Source: an uncultured Collinsella sp. (lineage in GTDB: Bacteria; Actinomycetota; Coriobacteriia; Coriobacteriales; Coriobacteriaceae). Taken from it: a DNA stretch of 11,877 nucleotides. The stretch lies in NCBI GenBank assembly GCA_900545505.1, contig UQZC01000027.1:1-11877 (forward strand), written 5' to 3'. The notes under the pieces are model-generated. The model worked only from the letters and a program-made list of their open reading frames with translations. It did not search any database and was not told the origin of the DNA. The position numbers and the translations under genes were made by a program. Within the stretch, counting starts at the first letter, position 1, and each line of letters begins with the position of its first letter. Shown here piece after piece: positions 1 to 4,866 of this stretch.

Positions 1-2
1 GG

Positions 3-437
3 GGTGCCGTTCGACTTGCATGTGTTAGGCGCGCCGCCAGCCGCTGCCGCGCACTGCTGCGTCGCGGCGGCATGGTCAAACAGGCAAGCGATGTGCTCAG
101 CGTGGGCGACATCGTGCTCTCGCCCAGCCATCGTGAGGTGACTGTTGCCGGCGAGTCGCTTAAGCTCACCCTGCGCGAGTTCGACCTGCTCGAGTACCTC
201 ATGCGCAAGCCCGGCGTGGTCTTTACCCGCGAGTCGTTGCTGCAGAGCGTGTGGGGCTGGGACTTCGACGGCGGTTCGCGCACCGTTGACGTGCACGTGC
301 AGACGCTTCGCCAAAAACTGGGCGAGCATGCCAGCGCCATCGAGACCGTGCGCGGCGTGGGCTACCGCTTGGCCGAGCCTTCTGCCGGTGATGGTGCCGA
401 AGGTGACGACACCGCGGCCACCGCATCGGAGGAGTAA
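3..437 (+). CDS. OmpR/PhoB-family response regulator, C-terminal part (5' end outside window)
   Basis: The visible part is a full winged-helix DNA-binding domain of the OmpR/PhoB type. Numbered from the Met at 72, the wing and strands run from about residue 9 to 102. They include LTLREFDLLEYL (33-43), the start of the transactivation loop region around FTRESLL (51-57), the recognition-helix segment RTVDVHVQTLRQKLG (70-84) and the closing GVGYRL (95-100). The frame stays open to the left edge and reads RALLRRGG just before Met72, which is the usual end of a receiver domain plus linker. Met72 is therefore probably internal, and no good ribosome site precedes it. The preceding receiver motif PFDLHVLGA is readable at 7-33, but in a different frame, so a frameshift or sequence error is possible (see findings). 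A histidine kinase follows after 3 nt, so the pair forms a two-component system. The target genes are unknown. Confidence 0.88.
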   Translation, partial: GAVRLACVRRAASRCRALLRRGGMVKQASDVLSVGDIVLSPSHREVTVAGESLKLTLREFDLLEYLMRKPGVVFTRESLLQSVWGWDFDGGSRTVDVHVQTLRQKLGEHASAIETVRGVGYRLAEPSAGDGAEGDDTAATASEE

Positions 438-440
438 CCC

Positions 441-1865
441 GTGGTCTTCGCCCCCCAGGGAAAACATACGCTGTCGCACCGCGTTTTTGTGACGATCTTT
501 GTCTGCGCCATGGCGGTTATCGTGGCGTTTACGGTGCTGGGTGCGTTCTTTGTGCAAAACACCTTGGCGGATGCCACGAGTGCCAACCTGGCGCAAGAAA
601 CCGAGCTCATTGCTGCCGCCCTCGATGAGCAGCAGGAGCCCATCCCGTTCTTGCGTAGCCTCGATCGAGAGGACTTGCGCATCACGCTGATTAACAAGGA
701 TGGATCGGTTGCCTACGACAACGAGGCGTCGCCTTCCACACTGCCCAACCATGGCGATCGCCCCGAGGTCATCGAGGCCTTTGAGAGTGGTTCGGGTTCC
801 GCGGAGCGCGCAAGCTCTACGCTCGACGAGATTATGCTGTATCGCGCCGTCGCCCTTGATAACGGCCAGGTTGTCCGCTTGGCGCAGGCCCAGCCTGGCG
901 TTGCGGCGATTTTGCTGTCGATGGTGGCGCCGATGCTGCTTATCGCAGCAGCGGGTGCGGTACTCTCGTTTTTTATGGCGCGCCGCGAGTCCCGTGCCAT
1001 CATCGCGCCTTTGCAAGAGGTGGATTTGGACCACCCACGCCGTAGCTATGAGCACGCCTATGCCGAGATGGTCCCCATGCTTGAGCGTATTGAGTCGCAG
1101 CGCCAGGAGCTCAAGCGCCAAATGGCGGTGCTGGCGGACAACGACCGTATGCGCCGCGAGTTCACGGCGAATATCACCCATGAGCTCAAGACGCCGCTTA
1201 CGGCGATTTCGGGCTATGCCGAGCTCATCGCAAACGGCATGGTCGAGGGCGAGGGCGACCTGCGCAACTTTGGCGGTCGCATCTATCGTGAGGCGGGCCG
1301 CTTGGCAGCGCTTGTCAACGATATCCTTACGCTGTCTAACTTGGACGAGGCCGAGCGTGCAGCTGAGGGCGAGGCGGTGCCCATTGGGTCCACGGAGCCT
1401 ATTGAGCTCTCGCGTGCCATCTACGCGGTCGAGCAGCGCCTTGAACAGGTCGCCCGTCAGGCGAATGTGACGATAAGTCATGAGACCAAGCCTGTGGTCA
1501 TCGAGGGCGTGTCGCGCTTGATTGACGAGCTCATCTATAATCTGGCAAGCAACGCCATCCGCTACAATCGACCCGGCGGTACGGTTACGCTGCAGTGCGG
1601 CACCAACGACGAAGGCCATCCGTTCCTTGCGGTCGCCGACACGGGAATCGGTATCGCGCCTGAAGAACAGGGCAAGGTATTTGAGCGGTTCTATCGCGTG
1701 GACAAGAGTAGGTCCAAGGCACGCGGCGGAACCGGTCTGGGGCTTGCCATTGTCAAGCATGCGGCCCTGTATCATCACGCCACGCTCGATCTGTCGAGCG
1801 AGTTGGGCGTGGGAACCACCATTACGGTGACGTTTCCCATACAGCAGGACGAGCCATTCGCATAG
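441..1865 (+). CDS. PhoR-like membrane sensor histidine kinase
   Basis: This is a 474-aa class I sensor kinase that would autophosphorylate on histidine and pass the phosphate to the regulator encoded just upstream. TM1 spans about residues 14-38 and TM2 about 154-180. They flank an extracytoplasmic sensor domain of about 115 residues whose segment DLRITLINKDGSVAYDN resembles the PhoR-type N-terminal sensor. The H-box FTANITHELKTPLTAISGYA puts the phospho-acceptor at His247. The N-box lies around 363-375 (ELIYNLASNAIRYN), G1 is DTGIGI (400-405), the F-box is FERFYRVD (414-421) and G2 is GGTGLGLAIVKH (429-440). All ATP-lid elements are present, so the protein looks active. Start is GTG at 441, preceded by GGAGGAG at 428-434, which overlaps the end of the regulator gene and implies coupled translation. 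The ligand is not predictable. PhoR-like architecture suggests an envelope or phosphate signal, but pst genes are not seen here. Confidence 0.93.
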   Translation: MVFAPQGKHTLSHRVFVTIFVCAMAVIVAFTVLGAFFVQNTLADATSANLAQETELIAAALDEQQEPIPFLRSLDREDLRITLINKDGSVAYDNEASPSTLPNHGDRPEVIEAFESGSGSAERASSTLDEIMLYRAVALDNGQVVRLAQAQPGVAAILLSMVAPMLLIAAAGAVLSFFMARRESRAIIAPLQEVDLDHPRRSYEHAYAEMVPMLERIESQRQELKRQMAVLADNDRMRREFTANITHELKTPLTAISGYAELIANGMVEGEGDLRNFGGRIYREAGRLAALVNDILTLSNLDEAERAAEGEAVPIGSTEPIELSRAIYAVEQRLEQVARQANVTISHETKPVVIEGVSRLIDELIYNLASNAIRYNRPGGTVTLQCGTNDEGHPFLAVADTGIGIAPEEQGKVFERFYRVDKSRSKARGGTGLGLAIVKHAALYHHATLDLSSELGVGTTITVTFPIQQDEPFA

Positions 1866-1890
1866 CGATATAACATAGATATTGATGCAG

Positions 1891-1925
1891 ACGCCGCATT
1901 TGACTTTCGGGTGCGGCGTTGTTGT
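1891..1925 (+). terminator. Candidate intrinsic terminator after the two-component operon
   Basis: A perfect 8-bp GC-rich stem (ACGCCGCA at 1891-1898, TGCGGCGT at 1912-1919) encloses a 13-nt loop and lies 26 nt after the kinase stop. The following tract (TGTTGTG, then CAATTTT) is only moderately T-rich, so efficiency is uncertain. It separates the two-component genes from the polysaccharide-control genes. Confidence 0.55.
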
Positions 1926-1952
1926 GCAATTTTACGATTGCTTCCGACATTT

Positions 1953-2013
1953 TTACAGGAGAGCCTGTTTCTTATGTATAGAGTTTGGTCTCGGTAAAAA
2001 GATGCGATAACAT
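1953..2013 (+). promoter_or_regulatory. Candidate promoter region for the Wzz/kinase/phosphatase module
   Basis: The 195-nt gap before the Wzz-like gene is AT-richer than its surroundings. One reading is TTTACA (1953-1958), an 18-nt spacer, then TATAGA (1977-1982). A second is TTGGTC (1985-1990), a 17-nt spacer, then TAACAT (2008-2013). Neither is strong. A small inverted repeat, ACAGG-AGAG-CCTGT (1955-1968), overlaps the first -35 box and could be an operator or a weak terminator. The leader between 2014 and 2060 contains only short possible stems (for example GACA-GTTT-TGTC at 2017-2028). The placement after a terminator-like hairpin supports a promoter here; the exact boxes are a guess. 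Confidence 0.35.
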
Positions 2014-2060
2014 ACGGACAGTTTTGTCAATCCGAACTGGGGAAATGAAAGGCAAGCTGC

Positions 2061-2717
2061 ATGACCCTTCTCGAACTGTTCCAGCTGCTGAAGAAGCACC
2101 TTCAGCTGGTCATCACCCTTCCGGTGGTCTGCGCGATCGCCATGGGCATCGTGTCCTTCGTTGCGATGGACAACACCTATACCGCGACGACGAGCATGTA
2201 CATTCTCGCCAAGACCGACGATAGCGGTCAGATGAGCTACAACGATCTCTCGGCGAGTCAGATGCTTTCCAACGATATCGCCACGCTGCTGGATAGCGAT
2301 AGCGTTAAGAGCGGCGCAGCCAATGAACTGGGCCTCACCGATCTGGATGACTACAAGGTGTCTGTTTCCTCCGAGACCACCACGCGTGTCATTACGCTTT
2401 CGGTTACCGGCACCGATGCCAAGGAGACGGCTAAGGTCGCAAAGGCCATGGCCAGCTCGGTGAGTACGGTCGCTCAGAACGTCGGCGCTGCCCAGAGCAT
2501 CAACGTTATCGACGAGGCTAAGACCCCCGAAGCCCCCAGCGGTCCCAAGCGTATGCTGTACGTTGCTGTCGCGTTCCTCGCCGGTATCTTTATCGCAGTT
2601 GCCTATGTCGTTTTGGCAGACATGCTCAATACCCGCATCCGCGGTGCCGAAGAGGCAGAAGAGCTCCTGGGCATTCCCGTTGTTGGCCGAATTCCGGCTA
2701 TGAAAGGTGGTAAATAG
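2061..2717 (+). CDS. Wzz/CpsC-like polysaccharide chain-length regulator (co-polymerase)
   Basis: This 218-aa membrane protein has the Wzz fold layout. A short cytoplasmic N-terminus (LLELFQLLKKHLQLV) is followed by TM1 at about 15-36 and an extracytoplasmic domain of about 37-163 beginning with the typical YTATTSMYI. A proline-bearing segment, EAKTPEAPSGPKR (152-164), leads into TM2 at about 165-187. The cytoplasmic tail TRIRGAEEAEELLGIPVVGRIP (191-212) matches the tail that, in CpsC-type proteins, docks on and activates the partner tyrosine kinase. The small size fits the Gram-positive split type, in which the kinase is a separate protein, and the kinase gene follows after 2 nt. The start ATG at 2061 has AAAGG at 2048-2052. 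Its role is inferred from family and context: setting polymer length and coupling export to kinase phosphorylation at the membrane. Confidence 0.9.
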   Translation: MTLLELFQLLKKHLQLVITLPVVCAIAMGIVSFVAMDNTYTATTSMYILAKTDDSGQMSYNDLSASQMLSNDIATLLDSDSVKSGAANELGLTDLDDYKVSVSSETTTRVITLSVTGTDAKETAKVAKAMASSVSTVAQNVGAAQSINVIDEAKTPEAPSGPKRMLYVAVAFLAGIFIAVAYVVLADMLNTRIRGAEEAEELLGIPVVGRIPAMKGGK

Positions 2718-2719
2718 GC

Positions 2720-3457
2720 ATGGCTAAGGCAAAGAACACCGATAAGCTCGTTGTACAGAATGCCGCCAAGACCCTTCTGGCCAACATCCGCTTTGCGAGC
2801 GTGGACGACCCCATTCGCACCATTACCGTCACGTCCTCGATTCCCAACGAGGGCAAGTCTACGGTTTCCATCAACCTTGCCCAGGCTATCGCCACGAGCG
2901 GCAAGTCCGTGCTCCTGGTCGAGGCCGATATGCGCCGCAGGTCCCTTTCCGATATGCTCGGCGTTCGTTCGCGCGGCGGACTCTATGCGGTCCTTTCCGA
3001 GCAGATCTCCATTGACCAGGCAATTGTCGAGACGGGTCAGAAGAACTTCTACTTCCTCGATGCCGAGCCGCACATTCCCAATCCTGCCGACATCATCGTT
3101 TCTCACCGCTTTGCCAAGCTGGTCAAGGCGCTGTCTGCCAAGTTCCAGTACGTCATCTTCGACGCTCCTCCGGTCGGCACCTTCATCGATGCTGCCGAGA
3201 TTGCCAGCCTGACCGACGGCACGCTGTTCGTGGTGCGCGAGGACTTCACCAAGCGCGAGGAGGCACTCAACGCCATCGGCCAGCTTAAGAAGTCCGAAAA
3301 GGTCAAGCTCATCGGTACCGTCATGAATTACTGTGAGACCGAGACCAGCGAGTACTACTATTCTTACTACACCAAGGACGGTAAGAAGGTTAAGAAGGGC
3401 TCCGACGATCAGGGGACTTCCAAAAAGGGCATCTTCACCAACCGAGCAAACGTTTAG
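2720..3457 (+). CDS. CpsD/CapB-type bacterial tyrosine autokinase (BY-kinase)
   Basis: A 245-aa cytoplasmic P-loop ATPase of the BY-kinase family. The Walker A segment is SSIPNEGKST (39-48) and the Walker A' segment is VLLVEADMRRRS (64-75), with Asp70 as the expected catalytic acidic residue. The Walker B segment is YVIFDAPP (144-151), and the conserved HIPNPADII (118-126) is also seen. The C-terminus carries a tyrosine cluster EYYYSYY (211-217) followed by a lysine-rich tail, the normal site of autophosphorylation in CpsD proteins. Length is typical. In this family the kinase binds the cytoplasmic tail of its Wzz-like partner, and phosphorylation of the cluster controls capsule or exopolysaccharide assembly. 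AAAGGTGG (2703-2710) lies within the end of the Wzz-like gene and is well spaced from ATG 2720, so translation is likely coupled. The A' motif has Glu68 where Asp is more common and lacks the usual final proline; neither change is expected to destroy activity. Confidence 0.92.
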   Translation: MAKAKNTDKLVVQNAAKTLLANIRFASVDDPIRTITVTSSIPNEGKSTVSINLAQAIATSGKSVLLVEADMRRRSLSDMLGVRSRGGLYAVLSEQISIDQAIVETGQKNFYFLDAEPHIPNPADIIVSHRFAKLVKALSAKFQYVIFDAPPVGTFIDAAEIASLTDGTLFVVREDFTKREEALNAIGQLKKSEKVKLIGTVMNYCETETSEYYYSYYTKDGKKVKKGSDDQGTSKKGIFTNRANV

Positions 3458-3473
3458 TTGATAAGGCTGACCT

Positions 3474-4124
3474 ATGCGTGACATTCATTGCCATATCTTG
3501 CCGGGTGTAGACGACGGCGCCGCCGATCTCGATGAGAGCTTGGCGATGCTCGAGGCTGCCAAGCGGGCCGGTGTAACCAGAATCGTTTGCACTCCTCACT
3601 GTCGTGATCCCTATTTTGATTACGACAAGATGTGGGATGCCTTTGAGCTGCTGCGTGATAACGCTGACGGTTTTCCGCTCCAGATGGGCTTCGAGGTCAA
3701 CCATCGAAAGCTCGTTGAGCTTGGTATCGATGCTGCGGAGCACTTGCATTTCGATGGGACCAACGAGTTTCTGCTCGAGCTTTCGACGCATGCCGATGCG
3801 TATGCGTTTAGAGAGTACGAGAACACGATTTACGATTTGCAGTGCCGTGGCTACCAGGTGATCATCGCTCATCCTGAGCGCTATCGTGCGGTTCAAAAGG
3901 ATGTAAGCGTGGCGGAGCGCCTGGTCGATATGGGCTGCAAGCTGCAGGCTTCGGCGGACTTTATTGCCGGCGGTCGCTTTGGTCGCGAGAAAAAGCCGGC
4001 ACAGCGCCTGTTCGATCAGAACCTGTACAGCTTCATCGCGAGCGATGCCCATAACGTGGGTCATTACGACTGCCTGGCGAAGGCTCGCGCGAAGTTTAGC
4101 GTGCGCGGAGCTCATTTTCGCTAA
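3474..4124 (+). CDS. CpsB/YwqE-type PHP-family protein-tyrosine phosphatase
   Basis: A 216-aa metal-dependent phosphatase of the PHP fold, expected to dephosphorylate the tyrosine cluster of the kinase encoded just upstream. Candidate metal ligands are all visible: His5 and His7 in DIHCHILPG, Asp13/Asp14 in GVDDGA, His42 in TPH, Glu74 in GFEV, Glu102 in LLELS, His133 in AHPER, and Asp191 and His193 in ASDAHN. The gap to the kinase is 16 nt, and AAGG at 3463-3466 precedes ATG 3474. The N-terminus starts exactly at the first metal motif, as in the family. One oddity is that the protein stops about 23 residues after ASDAHN, while CpsB-type proteins usually run some 15-20 residues longer, with a final helix and an Asn-Pro motif. 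The end could be naturally short or frameshifted (see findings). The Wzz, kinase, phosphatase order makes a complete phosphorylation cycle. Confidence 0.9.
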   Translation: MRDIHCHILPGVDDGAADLDESLAMLEAAKRAGVTRIVCTPHCRDPYFDYDKMWDAFELLRDNADGFPLQMGFEVNHRKLVELGIDAAEHLHFDGTNEFLLELSTHADAYAFREYENTIYDLQCRGYQVIIAHPERYRAVQKDVSVAERLVDMGCKLQASADFIAGGRFGREKKPAQRLFDQNLYSFIASDAHNVGHYDCLAKARAKFSVRGAHFR

Positions 4125-4152
4125 TATCTGTCCCTAACGTTCGCATTGAATG

Positions 4153-4158
4153 AAAGGG
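4153..4158 (+). promoter_or_regulatory. Ribosome binding site that decides the acetyltransferase start
   Basis: AAAGGG lies 5 nt before ATG 4164. A longer in-frame TTG at 4146 would place this site inside the coding sequence, so ATG 4164 is preferred. Confidence 0.65.
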
Positions 4159-4163
4159 CAGCC

Positions 4164-4664
4164 ATGGATATCCAACTTAAGACGGGATGCTTTGATGACG
4201 CGGCGTTGGTGCGCCGCGTCGTTTTTATGGACGAGCAGGGCTACGAGAATGAGTTCGACGCTATCGACGAGGATCCGAACTGCATTCATGTGACGCTCTA
4301 TGTAGACGACGAGCTTGCCGGTTGCTCGCGCGTGTTTCCCGAAGAGCTTGAACGCGTGGCTGACGCAGGGGCCCCGGTGTTGCCGGCATGCGACATGGAC
4401 GAAGACGTTGCGGCGGGGGAGACCTACATTATGGGGCGCGTCGCCGTGCTGCCGGCTAGGCGTCGTCGCGGACTGGCGAGTGCGATCGTCGAGACCAGTG
4501 CTTCGTGTGCACGCGATGCCGGCGCTAAGCTTATTAAGCTGCATGCGCAGGAATACGTGCTGCCGCTCTATGCAAAGGCGGGCTACACGCAAATTGCCCC
4601 GGTAGATTACGAAGACGAGGGCCAACCCCATGTCTGGATGGCCAAGCGCGTAGATGGCAGATAG
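4164..4664 (+). CDS. GNAT-family N-acetyltransferase (ElaA/YjcF-like)
   Basis: A 166-aa protein with the single-domain GNAT layout. The N-terminal RRVVFMDEQGYENEFDAID (17-35) is the signature of the ElaA/YjcF subgroup. The acetyl-CoA binding motif A is strand RVAVLPARRRRGLA (92-105), where R100-x-x-G103-x-A105 forms the pyrophosphate loop. The C-terminal LHAQEYVLPLYAKAGY (126-141) followed by GQPHVWMAK (153-161) is also typical. An acidic, alanine-rich stretch at about 57-88 sits between the central strands and is longer than in compact members. The substrate is unknown; the family acetylates small amines or protein termini. The gap to the phosphatase gene is 39 nt with no convincing terminator, so it may be co-transcribed, but a link to polysaccharide control is not shown. 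Confidence 0.85.
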   Translation: MDIQLKTGCFDDAALVRRVVFMDEQGYENEFDAIDEDPNCIHVTLYVDDELAGCSRVFPEELERVADAGAPVLPACDMDEDVAAGETYIMGRVAVLPARRRRGLASAIVETSASCARDAGAKLIKLHAQEYVLPLYAKAGYTQIAPVDYEDEGQPHVWMAKRVDGR

Positions 4665-4702
4665 GGACGTTCCTTTTCTGCCGGCAGTTGGGGACGCTCC
4701 TT
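4664..4702 (+). repeat. REP-like palindromic element
   Basis: Two near-identical 12-mers, GGGACGTTCCTT (4664-4675) and GGGACGCTCCTT (4691-4702), flank a perfect 10-bp palindrome CTGCCGGCAG (4678-4687). Each 12-mer is itself nearly self-complementary, and the two can pair with each other, giving a hairpin or cruciform. The first unit begins on the last base of the acetyltransferase stop codon. It looks like a dispersed intergenic repeat and could also stop transcription after the acetyltransferase gene. A 9-base piece, TTGGGGACG (4688-4696), recurs in inverse orientation at 6998-7006. Confidence 0.5.
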
Positions 4703-4725
4703 GGCAATTGGCGCATCGGAGCGCT

Positions 4726-4780
4726 TAGACATACAGTTTTTCGATTCCGTATGTATATATGCGCGCTAATGGGTTATAAA
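4726..4780 (+). promoter_or_regulatory. Candidate htpG promoter region with inverted repeat
   Basis: A good -10-like box, TATAAA (4775-4780, followed by AT), lies 86 nt before htpG but has no clear -35 box at 17 nt. A second option is TAGACA (4726-4731), an 18-nt spacer, then TATGTA (4750-4755). An inverted repeat, ACATAC (4729-4734) and GTATGT (4749-4754), overlaps both boxes of that second option and could be an operator. I see no CIRCE (TTAGCACTC/GAGTGCTAA) or HAIR (CTTGAGT/ACTCAAG) heat-shock operator. Confidence 0.4.
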
Positions 4781-4811
4781 ATCTAAGTCTGAACATAGCA
4801 GGTCTGCGATT

Positions 4812-4836
4812 CGGCTCGGGCGACCGGGCCGTTTTT
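4812..4836 (+). terminator. Intrinsic terminator inside the htpG leader (possible attenuator)
   Basis: The stem CGGCTCGG (4812-4819) pairs with CCGGGCCG (4824-4831) over 8 positions, with one G-U pair. It is closed by a GCGA tetraloop of the GNRA type and followed directly by five T residues (4832-4836). This is a textbook intrinsic terminator in the + direction. Only 30 nt separate the T-tract from the htpG start, and they hold the ribosome site and no promoter, so transcripts of htpG must cross it. Confidence 0.75.
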
Positions 4837-4866
4837 GCGGACGGGGGTAGCGCGAAAGGACTGCAC

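Noticed and set aside
72..437. Stand-alone DNA-binding-only regulator starting at Met72
   Set aside because: The frame is open further upstream and reads a receiver-linker RALLRRGG just before it, with no good ribosome site, so an internal Met of a larger regulator is more likely.
1985..2224. Small + strand frame overlapping the start of the Wzz-like gene (79 aa)
   Set aside because: It overlaps the Wzz-like gene in another frame and its sequence has no features; the Wzz-like reading has a good ribosome site and clear family structure.
2603..4115. Minus-strand open frames opposite the kinase and phosphatase genes
   Set aside because: They lie fully antisense to two well-recognised enzymes and show no family motif.
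4720..4866. CIRCE or HAIR heat-shock operator upstream of htpG
   Set aside because: Neither consensus is present; the only inverted repeat has unrelated half-sites.
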